Below are positions 37,006 through 45,858 of a DNA stretch of 64,000 nucleotides, one piece after another. The stretch's first letter is position 1. Each line of letters opens with the position of its first letter. The stretch is from NCBI RefSeq assembly GCF_907164575.1, contig NZ_CAJQYY010000006.1, positions 140,134 through 204,133 of the forward strand, given 5' to 3'. The position numbers and the translations under genes are program-made. Source of the DNA: Paraburkholderia gardini. Lineage in GTDB: Bacteria > Pseudomonadota > Gammaproteobacteria > Burkholderiales > Burkholderiaceae. The notes below the pieces were generated by a model, which made no database searches, was not told the DNA's origin, and saw nothing but the letters and a program-made list of their open reading frames with translations.

Positions 37006-37734
37006 TCAGTTCCCGTAGAAGCTCACCGACTGCGGCGTGTATTGCGGACCGCTGCCAATGAAGCGGGTACGGACCTGCTGGGCCTGCGCCTCATCGGCCG
37101 CAGCACGCGCCTGGTCCAGTGCTGTCGCGCGCTGCTGGGATACGGTGAGTTGCTGCGACTGAATCGCCTGACGTGCGATCAGCGCGAGCAACTGGTTCGT
37201 CGCCTGGCTCGCCTGCAAGGCACCGACCGCGCCCTGGCTCTGTGTCACCAGACTGCTCAATACGCCTTGGTCGGACAGCAGGTTCTGCGCGGCCTGCGAC
37301 TGCATCTGCGTCGAGGTCTGCAATGCCTGTACCGATGTCTGCCAGCGCGTCTGCGCGTCCTGCACCATCTGCGCGTTGCTGGTGGTAGCGCCGTAGGACG
37401 ACGGGTACAGCCGGTTGAACGTCGCCTGCGACTGCGCGACGTTGAAGGTCAATCCCTGCGCCTGCGAGATCAACTGGTTCGTCGTCGCCAGCGTGGACAA
37501 CAACTGCGACAGCGAATTGAAGTTCAGGCTCGTAAGATTGCGACCCTGGTTGACCAGCATCGTCGCTTCGTTCTGCAACTGCTGGATCTGGTTGTCGATC
37601 TGTTGCAGCTCGCGTGCGGCGGTCAGCAAGTTCTGCGAATAGTTGGCCGCGTCGAACACCGCCCACTGTGCGAAGCTCGTGGACGACACCGACAGCAGCA
37701 AGGCCGTGACGACGGCCAGCCCGGTCTTCTTCAT
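37006..37734 (-). CDS. trbJ: TrbJ/VirB5-type conjugation protein
   Basis: A 242-residue secreted, helical, Gln-rich protein with a signal peptide (LAVVTALLLSVSSTSFA, cleavage near 22). It is a minor pilus-tip component of VirB5 type. The NQIQQLQNEATMLVNQGRNL region (about 45-64) is conserved. The C-terminus ends RFIGSGPQYTPQSV, a motif also found at the end of the EexN-like lipoprotein of this element. Confidence 0.93.
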   Translation of the reverse strand: MKKTGLAVVTALLLSVSSTSFAQWAVFDAANYSQNLLTAARELQQIDNQIQQLQNEATMLVNQGRNLTSLNFNSLSQLLSTLATTNQLISQAQGLTFNVAQSQATFNRLYPSSYGATTSNAQMVQDAQTRWQTSVQALQTSTQMQSQAAQNLLSDQGVLSSLVTQSQGAVGALQASQATNQLLALIARQAIQSQQLTVSQQRATALDQARAAADEAQAQQVRTRFIGSGPQYTPQSVSFYGN

Positions 37735-40157
37735 GGCTGAATCTCCGTTGATGTGAGGAACGAAGGCATAAGGTCGGCAGCCCAGTCGAGGCCGCTATGG
37801 CGCAGCCAGGCACCCGCGAAACCGGGCGTGCCGGCGTTCAGCAGCACGTGGTCGATGTCGCGCTGGTCCTGCGGCGTGGACGCGCCGACGAATGCCAAAG
37901 TGGCCGGCCCCAGGTCGAGGTCGAACAGGCGATTGCCGAGGCGCGACTGGTAGTAGTAGTCGCGCTTGGGCTCGGCGGTGGCGACGATCTCGATCTGCCG
38001 GCTGTTCAGGCCAAAGCCTTCGTAGATCGTGCGAATCTGTGGCTCGGTCGCCTGGGGGTTCGGCAGGAAGATGCGGCTCGCGCAGCTCTCGATGATCGCG
38101 GGCGCGATGCTCGAATCCTTGATGTCGGCGAGCGACTGCGTGGCGAAGATCACGCTGACGTTCTTCTTGCGCAGCGTCTTGAGCCACTGGCGGATGCGCG
38201 CGGCAAACACCGGGTCGTCGAGGAACAGCCAGGACTCGTCCAGGATCAGCAGCGTCGGCGCACCGTCGAACCGTTCATCGAAGCGCGCGAACAGATAGCC
38301 CAGCACGGCGAGCACCGCCGCCTTGCTGGGCATCAGTTCCTCCATCTCGAAGCCCTGCACGTCGGCCACGCCGAGCCGGTCGTGGTCAGCATCGAGCAGG
38401 CGGCCATGCGCGCCGCCAAGCACGTAAGGCGCAAGCGCCTGACGCAGCACATTGGACTGGAGCAACACCGACAGGCCCGTGAGCGTGCGCTGTTCGACGG
38501 GCGCACCGGCGAGGCTGCCAAGCGCCGACCATACAGCGGCTTTTTCGTCGGGGCCGACGGCAATGCCTTCGTGCAATAGACGGCCTTCGACCCATTCGGC
38601 CGCCCAGGTGCGATAGCCTTCGCGGTCGATGCGTGCGAGCGGCTGGAACGCGATCGCACCATCGGAGCCGAGGTCGTAGTGCTCGCCGCCGAGGCCGAGG
38701 ATCGTGGCGCGCATCGAGCGGCCCATGTCGAACGCGAAGATGCGCGAGCCGCGATACCGGCGGAACTGCATCGCCAGTGTGGCGAGCAATACCGACTTGC
38801 CCATGCCGGTCGGGCCGACCACCAGCGTATGGCCTACGTCGCCGATGTGCGTCACCAGCCGGAACGGCGTGTCGCCGTCGGTGCGCGTGACGATCAGCGG
38901 CGGGCTGTCGAGATGCTTGTTCTTCTCCGGACCGGCCCACACCGCCGACAGCGGCATCAGGTGCGCGAGGTTCAGCGTGGAAATGCTCGGCTGCCGCACG
39001 TTGGCGTAGGCGTGGCCGGGAATCGACGAGAGCCACGCTTCGACCGCATTAAGGGTTTCGGGAATCGTGACAAAGCCCCGGCCCTGGATGACGCGCTCGA
39101 TCCTCCGCAGCTTCTCGTCGGCCGCCGCCGCATCCGCGTCCATGACGGTCACGGTCGCCGTCACGTAGCCGAACGCCACCTGATCGCTGCCGAGTTCCTG
39201 CAGGGCGGCATCGGCATCCATCGCCTTGTTGCTCGCGTCGGTATCAACGAGCGGCGATTCCTGCTGAAAGATCGTTTCGCGTAGCAGCGCGATGACGTTC
39301 TTGCGCTTGGCGAACCATTGCCGGCGCAGCCGCGTCAGTGCCTTCTCGGCTTCGGCCTTGTCCAGACACAGGAAGCGCGTGGACCAGCGGTAGGCAAAAC
39401 CAAGCCGGTTGAGGTCATCGAGCAGGCCCGGCCAGGTCGAGGTCGGAAAACCGCGCACCGTTACGACGCGCAGGTGCTGGTCGCTCAGCATCGGTGCGAG
39501 GCCGCCGATCAATGCCGAGTCGGCCAGCAGCGCGTCGAGATGAAACGGCACCTCCGGCACGCCGATGCGGTAACGCCGCGTCGAAATGGTCGCGTGCAGG
39601 TACGTGAGCGTTTCGCTGTCGTCCAGCCAGGCGATCTCCGGCATCACGCCGTCGAGCAGGTCGAACACGCGATCGGTTTCGGCGACGAAGGCGGCGAGCC
39701 GTTCGCGCCAGTCCACGCCGGACGTCGGTGTGTTCTCGTACAGGAGCTTCGCGGCGCGTGCGCGCGACTCTTCCGGCGGCAGGTACACCAGCGTCAGGTG
39801 ATAGCCACTCTCATAGTGGCTGCCGGTCTGCTCGAACGCGGCACGCCGTTCCTCGTCCACCAGCCACGACAACACCTCGGGAAAGTCCGAGTGCGGATAG
39901 TCGGCTGCCGGTCGTCGATCGGCGTCGATGAACAAGGCCCAGCCCGATCCCAGGCGGCGCAATGCGTTATTCAGGCGCGCGGTCGTGGCGATCAGTTCGC
40001 CCTGCGTGGCGCTGTCGAGGTCCGGCCCGCGAAAGCGTGCGGTGCGCTGGAACGAACCATCCTTGTTGAGCGCCACACCGGGCGCGATGAGTCCGGCCCA
40101 CGGCAACCAGTCGGCAAGCAGTGCGGGACGCTGGCGGTATTCGGCAAGATGCAGCAT
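37731..40157 (-). CDS. trbE: TrbE/VirB4-type conjugation ATPase
   Basis: An 808-residue VirB4 ATPase powering pilus assembly and substrate transfer. The N-terminal CagE/TrbE domain occupies about 1-400. Walker A is GPTGMGKSV (about 448-456), Walker B LLILDESWLFLDD (near 645) and the following VIFATQSLADI is the typical motif III. Four-base overlap with trbJ. Confidence 0.95.
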   Translation of the reverse strand: MLHLAEYRQRPALLADWLPWAGLIAPGVALNKDGSFQRTARFRGPDLDSATQGELIATTARLNNALRRLGSGWALFIDADRRPAADYPHSDFPEVLSWLVDEERRAAFEQTGSHYESGYHLTLVYLPPEESRARAAKLLYENTPTSGVDWRERLAAFVAETDRVFDLLDGVMPEIAWLDDSETLTYLHATISTRRYRIGVPEVPFHLDALLADSALIGGLAPMLSDQHLRVVTVRGFPTSTWPGLLDDLNRLGFAYRWSTRFLCLDKAEAEKALTRLRRQWFAKRKNVIALLRETIFQQESPLVDTDASNKAMDADAALQELGSDQVAFGYVTATVTVMDADAAAADEKLRRIERVIQGRGFVTIPETLNAVEAWLSSIPGHAYANVRQPSISTLNLAHLMPLSAVWAGPEKNKHLDSPPLIVTRTDGDTPFRLVTHIGDVGHTLVVGPTGMGKSVLLATLAMQFRRYRGSRIFAFDMGRSMRATILGLGGEHYDLGSDGAIAFQPLARIDREGYRTWAAEWVEGRLLHEGIAVGPDEKAAVWSALGSLAGAPVEQRTLTGLSVLLQSNVLRQALAPYVLGGAHGRLLDADHDRLGVADVQGFEMEELMPSKAAVLAVLGYLFARFDERFDGAPTLLILDESWLFLDDPVFAARIRQWLKTLRKKNVSVIFATQSLADIKDSSIAPAIIESCASRIFLPNPQATEPQIRTIYEGFGLNSRQIEIVATAEPKRDYYYQSRLGNRLFDLDLGPATLAFVGASTPQDQRDIDHVLLNAGTPGFAGAWLRHSGLDWAADLMPSFLTSTEIQP

Positions 40158-40167
40158 GGCATCGTCC

Positions 40168-40440
40168 TCACACGTCCAGCAGCGATTTGTGCTTCAGATG
40201 CCGCGCGAAGACCTGCATGAACTGCGGATCGACTTTTGCGCCCCACACAGCGAGCGAATGGCCGATCAGCCACAGCGCCATGCCTGGAATCCACAGTTGC
40301 AGGCCAAGCCCGACGGCAGCGGCGAGCGTGCCGTTGGCGATCGCCACGGTGCGCGGCGCACCGCCCATCAGGATCGGCTCGGTGAGCGACCGATGCAGCG
40401 GCACCTCGAAGCCGAGGGTGATGGTGGCTGGCTCGTTCAT
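40168..40440 (-). CDS. trbD: TrbD/VirB3-type conjugation protein
   Basis: A 90-residue inner-membrane protein with two close hydrophobic segments (about 32-62). The start region PLHRSLTEPILMGGAPR is the VirB3 family signature. It overlaps trbC by four bases and lies ten bases before trbE. Larger ORFs in this stretch are in other frames. Confidence 0.92.
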   Translation of the reverse strand: MNEPATITLGFEVPLHRSLTEPILMGGAPRTVAIANGTLAAAVGLGLQLWIPGMALWLIGHSLAVWGAKVDPQFMQVFARHLKHKSLLDV

Positions 40441-40808
40441 GCCACCACCGCGCCGCCGGAGAAACTGAAGAACGACAAGAAGAAAGACGATGCGGCGAAG
40501 GCGATCGAGAGTCCGAACACGATCTGGATCAGGCGCCGGAAGCCGCCGCTGGTGTCGCCAAACGCGAGCGTGAGGCCCGTCACGATGATGATGATGACGG
40601 CGACGATCTTGGCAACTGGCCCCTGGATCGAGTCGAGGATGGATTGCAGCGGCGCTTCCCACGGCATGTTCGAGCCGCTGGCTTTCGCCGTGCTGGTCAG
40701 CGCGAGCATCACGACGGCCAGCATCAAACCCTGCCGTGCGGGCTGGACCAGGCGACGAAGACGTGGAAGCGGATTTACGGAAAAGCGCAGAACATGGACA
40801 TGGCTCAT
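40437..40808 (-). CDS. trbC: TrbC/VirB2-type pilin
   Basis: A 123-residue prepilin. A long signal region runs to about residue 43 (AVVMLALTSTAKA), then the mature part has two hydrophobic helices (about 65-82 and 95-118) separated by GDTSGGFRRLIQ. It forms the conjugative pilus, probably after cyclisation by the TraF-type peptidase encoded at 57301-57888. The start overlaps the trbB stop by one base (TGATG). Confidence 0.92.
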   Translation of the reverse strand: MSHVHVLRFSVNPLPRLRRLVQPARQGLMLAVVMLALTSTAKASGSNMPWEAPLQSILDSIQGPVAKIVAVIIIIVTGLTLAFGDTSGGFRRLIQIVFGLSIAFAASSFFLSFFSFSGGAVVA

Positions 40809-41818
40809 CAGAGTTCTCCGGTGGGAAGCGAAGACGGGGCTGGATCGGATGGCGACGGCATGGCGTCGCAGAGCTGATAGCTAGTGGCATCGAAGCCGGT
40901 CACACGGGCGATGCGTTCGATGCGGCGGCGACGGCCACGCCCAGCGATGTGGATGACGACATTCACCGCCTCGGCGATCAGCGCGCGCGGCGGATTCACG
41001 GCAACTTCGAGAATTAGTTGTTCGAGGCGCAGCAGCGCGCCCAGCGCGGAACCGGCGTGGATCGTGGCAATGCCGCCTGGGTGGCCGGTGCCCCACACCT
41101 TGATGAGATCCAGCGCCTCGCCACCGCGTACCTCGCCGACGATCACGCGGTCGGGACGCAGGCGCATCGTGGCGCGCACCAGCTCGGTCATGGACACGAC
41201 GCCGGCGCGCGTGCGCAGCGGTACGTGGTCGCGTGCCGTGCATTGCAGTTCGATGGTGTCTTCGAGCACCAGCACGCGGTCGCCGGTGGCGGCGATTTCC
41301 GCGAGCAGAGCATTGGCGAGCGTGGTCTTGCCGGTACTGGTGCCGCCGGCGATCAGGATGTTCTGGCGCTCGCGCACCGCGTCGCGCAGGAACGCAGCCT
41401 GCTCGGCGGTCATCATGCCGTCGGCGATGTACCGATCCAGCGGAATGACACCGACCGCGCGCTTGCGCAGTGCGAAGGCCGGCCCTGGCGCAGCGGGCGG
41501 CAAAATGCCCTCGAACCGTTCTCCGGTTTCGGGCAATTCGGCGGTCAGCAGCGGCTGACCGCGATGGACTTCCGCGCCGACGTGCGCGGCAACCAGACGG
41601 ATGATGCGCTCGCCCTCCGCCTCGGACAGCTCGGCACCCATCGGCGCGCGGCCCGATGACAGGCGATCGACCCAGAGCGTGTGGTCGGGATTGAGCATGA
41701 TTTCCACCACGTCCGGGTCTTCGAGCGCGGCAGCGATCAGCGGCCCCATTGCCGTGCGCAACATGCGGATGCGCCGGTCGAGCGACGTGGTAGCGAAAGA
41801 TTGGGGCTGCGCGCTCAT
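40808..41818 (-). CDS. trbB: TrbB/VirB11-type conjugation ATPase
   Basis: A 336-residue hexameric traffic ATPase. Walker A is GGTSTGKTT (about 157-165); the Asp box LVLEDTIELQC and Walker B region RVIVGEVRGGEALDL follow, then the His box GHPGGIATIHAGS. The ATG at 41818 overlaps the upstream RHH gene by four bases. The longer in-frame ORF to 42676 runs through other genes and is rejected. Confidence 0.95.
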   Translation of the reverse strand: MSAQPQSFATTSLDRRIRMLRTAMGPLIAAALEDPDVVEIMLNPDHTLWVDRLSSGRAPMGAELSEAEGERIIRLVAAHVGAEVHRGQPLLTAELPETGERFEGILPPAAPGPAFALRKRAVGVIPLDRYIADGMMTAEQAAFLRDAVRERQNILIAGGTSTGKTTLANALLAEIAATGDRVLVLEDTIELQCTARDHVPLRTRAGVVSMTELVRATMRLRPDRVIVGEVRGGEALDLIKVWGTGHPGGIATIHAGSALGALLRLEQLILEVAVNPPRALIAEAVNVVIHIAGRGRRRRIERIARVTGFDATSYQLCDAMPSPSDPAPSSLPTGEL

Positions 41819-42279
41819 GAGGCACGCTCCTGCGCTTCGGCCTGCGCTGCCGCATCGTTCAGCCGTTCGGCGTCGGGGTTCAGCTCCTCCACCACCTCGC
41901 GCACGAGGCTGCGCCCGCGCATCAGGTGGCGGCCGAGCTGTTCGACGAACTGCTCGAAACGCGCTTTGCCCTGCGCACGAGCGGCATCCTGATGAGCTTC
42001 GGGAACGGGCGTGCTGACCGTGAGGAAGTAGCGGACGAATAGCGCCAACGTCTCGATCTCGATGTTCTGGTCGCGCTCCAGCTTCTCGAACTGGCGCGAG
42101 AGTCGGTCGAGTCGTTTGGCAATGGCCGCCTCGCGCTGGTCGCCCGCGTCGGGCGAGAGCCAGGACGCGAGCGCCGCCGCAACGATCGACGACTTCGACA
42201 CGCCTTTCTTCGTCGCCAGCTCGTCGAGACGCCTGGCGTGCTCGGGCAGAATGAACAGGTTGAGGCGGTACTGGCTCAT
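41815..42279 (-). CDS. CopG/ribbon-helix-helix family regulator
   Basis: A 154-residue protein with an N-terminal RHH motif (YRLNLFILPEHARRLDELA, then VSKSSIVAAALASWL, residues 4-41), followed by a coiled-coil helical region. Proteins of this kind sit between traG and trbB in Tn4371-like elements and probably autoregulate the transfer operon or assist DNA processing. Overlaps both neighbours by four bases. Confidence 0.88.
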   Translation of the reverse strand: MSQYRLNLFILPEHARRLDELATKKGVSKSSIVAAALASWLSPDAGDQREAAIAKRLDRLSRQFEKLERDQNIEIETLALFVRYFLTVSTPVPEAHQDAARAQGKARFEQFVEQLGRHLMRGRSLVREVVEELNPDAERLNDAAAQAEAQERAS

Positions 42280-44276
42280 AGCTGGAGTCCATCGTCGTGA
42301 TCGAGGGATGCCAGCCGGGCCGTGCGCTGCATGGCCGGGTCGAACTGGCGAGGGAGCGGCAGCGGCAGGTCGTCGTCGAGCAGCGCGAGGTCGCTGTCGG
42401 CGGCCTGCTGTTCGGGGCTGTATTCGGAGATTTCCGATAGCTCCGGTTGCCGGCGCAGGCCACCGTCGTCAGCGGTGCCGTCATCCTCGTCGACCAGGCC
42501 AGCGGCGACCGGCGCAGCCGGTACAGTGGGAATAGCCAACCCGCTCCAGTCGTCGGGACGAACGGTCGGCACATCGGCGTAGTGCCCGACGGCGAGTACG
42601 GGCGGCGGCAGCACGCGGCGTTTGAAATTGCCGTCGCTGTAGTAGCGCAGCTTCTTCGCCCTGATCGGCGCGACACTGGACACCATCACCACGGCCTCGT
42701 CGGGCGGGAGCTGCATTACTTCGCCGGGCGTCAACAGCGGACGTGCGGTCTCCTGCCGCGACACCATGAGATGACCCAGCCACGGCGCGAGCCGGTGGCC
42801 GGCATAGTTGCGTTGCGCGCGCAGTTCGGTGGCCGTGCCAAGCGTTTCGGAAATGCGCTTGGCGGTGCGTTCGTCATTCGTGGCGAACGTCACGCGCACA
42901 TGGCAGTTATCGAGAATCGAGTGATTCTGGCCGTAGGCTTTATCAATCTGGTTGAGCGATTGCGCGATGAGGAAGCTGCGAATGCCGTAGCCGGCCATGA
43001 ACGCGAGTGCCGTCTCGAAGAAATCAAGCCTGCCGAGTGCCGGAAATTCGTCGAGCATCAGCAGCAGCTTGTAGCGGCGTGCGATACCGTCGCTACCGTC
43101 GAGCGATTCGGTCAGACGCCGGCCAATCTGGTTGAGGATCAGACGTATCAGCGGTTTCGTGCGGCTGATGTCCGAAGGCGGCACAACCAGATACAGCGAG
43201 ACGGGATGCTCTGACGCGATCAGGTCGGCGATGCGCCAGTCACAGCGCGAGGTGACTTCGGCTACCGTGGGATCACGGTACAGGCCGAGGAACGACATGG
43301 CCGTGGACAGCACGCCCGACCGCTCATTGTCCGACTTGTTGAGCACTTCGCGCGCAGCGGACGCGACGACGGGATGCGGCGTGTCGCCGAGGTGCTTCGT
43401 CGTCATCATCCGGTGCAGCGTCAGCTCGAACGGGCATGCCGGATCGGACAGGAAGTTGGCGACCCCGCGCAGCGTCTTGTCTTCGCCTGCATAGAGCACG
43501 TGCAGGATGGCTCCGACCAGCAGCGCGTGCGAAGTCTTTTCCCAATGATTGCGGCGTTCGAGCGCACCCTCGGGGTCGACCAGGATGTCGGCGATGTTCT
43601 GCACGTCGCGTACTTCATGCGCGCCGCGCCGGACTTCGAGCAGCGGGTTATACGCGGCCGACTTCGCATCGGTCGGGTTAAACAGCAGGCAATGCGAGAA
43701 GCGCGAGCGCCAGCCCGCGGTGATGGTCCAGTTCTCACCCTTGATGTCATGGATGACAGCGGATGCTGGCCAGCTCAACAGCGTGGGAATCACCAAACCC
43801 ACGCCTTTGCCCGATCGTGTCGGCGCGAAGGTCAGGACGTGCTCCGGGCCTTCGTGGCGCAGGTAGTGGCCGTCATGCAGGCCGAGAAAGACACCTGCCG
43901 GTTGCGTCAGGCTAGCCTTGCGAATGTCGCGGGCATCGGCCCATCGCGCCGAACCGTAGGTGGTGACGAGGCGCGATTGCCGCGCGCGCCACACCGACAT
44001 GCCGATGGCGACGAAGGCGGCGGCAACTCCGCTGGTCGCCGCGATAGCACCGCCCGTGAGGAACAGGCGCGGCGCATAGGCGTCATACCAGTACCACCAC
44101 TCGAACAGCCGCCACGGGTGATAGAACGGAATGCCAAGGTAGTCGAACCAGGGCGAGCCAAGGCGTAGCTGGTAGCCCAGATGTGCGGCGGTCCATTGGG
44201 TAGCACCCCAAGTTCCCGCGACCACGATGCCGAACACCGTCAGCATCTGGCCGAACAACACACTGGTCCCGTTCAT
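42276..44276 (-). CDS. traG: VirD4/TraG-type coupling protein
   Basis: A 666-residue coupling ATPase linking the relaxase-DNA complex to the channel. It has two to three N-terminal transmembrane segments (to about residue 100), Walker A APTRSGKGVG (about 151-160), Walker B LLMLDEFPALGRL (near 405) and the FLIAQSLNQI motif. GGAGG precedes the ATG at 44276. It heads the traG-rhh-trb operon. Confidence 0.95.
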   Translation of the reverse strand: MNGTSVLFGQMLTVFGIVVAGTWGATQWTAAHLGYQLRLGSPWFDYLGIPFYHPWRLFEWWYWYDAYAPRLFLTGGAIAATSGVAAAFVAIGMSVWRARQSRLVTTYGSARWADARDIRKASLTQPAGVFLGLHDGHYLRHEGPEHVLTFAPTRSGKGVGLVIPTLLSWPASAVIHDIKGENWTITAGWRSRFSHCLLFNPTDAKSAAYNPLLEVRRGAHEVRDVQNIADILVDPEGALERRNHWEKTSHALLVGAILHVLYAGEDKTLRGVANFLSDPACPFELTLHRMMTTKHLGDTPHPVVASAAREVLNKSDNERSGVLSTAMSFLGLYRDPTVAEVTSRCDWRIADLIASEHPVSLYLVVPPSDISRTKPLIRLILNQIGRRLTESLDGSDGIARRYKLLLMLDEFPALGRLDFFETALAFMAGYGIRSFLIAQSLNQIDKAYGQNHSILDNCHVRVTFATNDERTAKRISETLGTATELRAQRNYAGHRLAPWLGHLMVSRQETARPLLTPGEVMQLPPDEAVVMVSSVAPIRAKKLRYYSDGNFKRRVLPPPVLAVGHYADVPTVRPDDWSGLAIPTVPAAPVAAGLVDEDDGTADDGGLRRQPELSEISEYSPEQQAADSDLALLDDDLPLPLPRQFDPAMQRTARLASLDHDDGLQL

Positions 44277-44496
44277 GCCGGCCTCCGACTTCCACCTGCG
44301 TCATGCGGCGAAGACGTGCCGCATAGCCAGGAGCATCGGTGCCGGGTCAGTGCTGGTCAAAGACCGTTATGGCGATAAAAAAGATCGAAAATGCAAGATT
44401 TCTAGCTGGGAAAATGCGCTGCGCGTCACAGCACATTTCTGCGTGTGACAGCGCAAGCGCCAACGAAGTCAGCCAATGTGTTGCGCAACCAAAGAA

Positions 44497-44742
44497 TCAG
44501 AACTTTGGAGCATCTTTAGACGGCGTGTATTGCGGACCCCTGCCGATGAACAGCCGATGCCTTGCTTCAGATGCAGCGCTGCATTCAGCAGCAGGCATTT
44601 TGGCGTCACTGTCCGTACACTGTCTTTCGACTTCACGGAGTCGATCTGGATGAGAAATTAGCGAGTCCACCGTATCATTGGGTTCTGATTTGCCACAGCC
44701 CGTCAGTGCCAAAACGAGCATCAGCAACGTGATCTTGTTCAT
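44497..44742 (-). CDS. eexN: EexN-like entry-exclusion lipoprotein
   Basis: An 81-residue lipoprotein, signal LLMLVLALTGC with lipidated Cys16, and two more cysteines (C42 and C54). The pattern GCGKSEPND, then SHPDRL, then RQC and AEC is that of EexN/TrbK-alt proteins. The C-terminus RLFIGRGPQYTP closely resembles that of TrbJ. It is coupled to the LysR gene by a four-base overlap, so its expression probably follows that regulator. Confidence 0.82.
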   Translation of the reverse strand: MNKITLLMLVLALTGCGKSEPNDTVDSLISHPDRLREVERQCTDSDAKMPAAECSAASEARHRLFIGRGPQYTPSKDAPKF

Positions 44743-45683
44743 GGCTCGACGTCCTCAGAAGCGGTGGAGTCAGATAAAGCGACGGGTTTCTTTGTAGCGG
44801 ATGATTCAAGCGTACTGGCTCTCTCAATGAAACGAGCCAGTGCCTCTGAAGGCTCGCTATCCAGATATAGCAAATAAGTGGTTAACGTGGCCGGCGGTCC
44901 GTCAAGCAGCCGAGCTACCACGCCCGGCTCGCGGCAGGCGGCGATCTGAGAAGCACCAGCCAGACCCAAGGCGAAACCGGCCGCCACCAACGCCATCATC
45001 AGGTCAATGGATGCCACCCGTTCAGCAATTAAAGGTTCTTGATCGACCCGGCGCAGCACACGTTCGAGCTGTCGGGTATAACCTTCGCAGGTATGGGGAT
45101 CACCAAGTACCAGCGGATGGCGCAGCACTTCTTCCAGAGGGATGCGTTTGTGCGCTAGCAGAGGATGGCGAGCTGGCACCGCTACCACCAGGGGATCATT
45201 CCAAACGGCCTCAGCTATGATGCCGTCGCCGACCTCATCCGACCGCGAGAACCCTACGTCGTACAAATCGTCGTGCAGCCCTTTGATCTGCTGCGCCAGC
45301 GGAACCTCGAATAGACGTATTTCTATTTCCGGTTCTTCTTCGCGGCACAACGCCAGAAAGGTCGAGAAGCGCGCCGTTGGGATGCCATCCGAGAGCGCGA
45401 CCCTCAACTGGCTATGGAAGCCATTGGCAGCGGCCTTCACGCTATCGCGTGCCTGCTGCAACGCCGTAAAGACACGCGGCACGTACTCAAGAAACAGCTT
45501 TCCTGCGCGGGTTAGGCGAGTGCTGCGCGTAGTGCGCACAAAGAGTTGGGCGCCCAGATCTTCTTCCAGTTCCTTGATCGCCCGCGACAGCGGCGACTGT
45601 TCAATGTGCAGTCGCTCCGCTGCCCGAGCGAAATGTAGTTCTTCGGCGACTGCAATAAAGCATCGTAAGTGGCGCAATTCCAT
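44739..45683 (-). CDS. LysR-family regulator of the ICE (TraR-like position)
   Basis: A 314-residue LysR protein. The N-terminal HTH (MELRHLRCFIAVAEELHFAR, then AERLHIEQSPLSRAIKELE) occupies 1-60, and a substrate-binding domain extends to about 295 with an acidic, Ser-rich tail. It lies at the position of the LysR gene found upstream of traG in Tn4371 elements. The effector is unknown. A decayed second LysR start is at 47285-47402. Confidence 0.9.
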   Translation of the reverse strand: MELRHLRCFIAVAEELHFARAAERLHIEQSPLSRAIKELEEDLGAQLFVRTTRSTRLTRAGKLFLEYVPRVFTALQQARDSVKAAANGFHSQLRVALSDGIPTARFSTFLALCREEEPEIEIRLFEVPLAQQIKGLHDDLYDVGFSRSDEVGDGIIAEAVWNDPLVVAVPARHPLLAHKRIPLEEVLRHPLVLGDPHTCEGYTRQLERVLRRVDQEPLIAERVASIDLMMALVAAGFALGLAGASQIAACREPGVVARLLDGPPATLTTYLLYLDSEPSEALARFIERASTLESSATKKPVALSDSTASEDVEP

Positions 45684-45750
45684 AAGTCATCGCTCGCCCC
45701 AGCCAGCCCAAGTCGCGAATTGCGTTGTTTAAGCGGCCAGCTTTTCTTTT

Positions 45751-45858
45751 TCACAATCGCATCGAGCCACCGCCAACCTCTAGCGTCTGCCCTATCGCAT
45801 AGCGCGCATCCGTACCGGCGCCGAAGGCAACGAGGTCAGCGATAGCAGCCGGGTTCAC
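45751..45858 (-). pseudogene. C-terminal fragment of a short-chain dehydrogenase gene
   Basis: The frame ending at 45751 reads VNPAAIADLVAFGAGTDA, then GQTLEVGGGSMRL and a stop, the usual end of SDR proteins (xGQxLxVDGG). No N-terminal or Rossmann part is attached: the frame runs into the unrelated formate dehydrogenase gene. This is a remnant left by rearrangement. Confidence 0.65.

Noticed and set aside
40808..42676. 622-codon minus ORF reading trbB with a long N-terminal extension
   Set aside because: The extension runs out of frame through the RHH and VirD4 genes; the ATG at 41818 gives the normal TrbB length and an ATGA junction.
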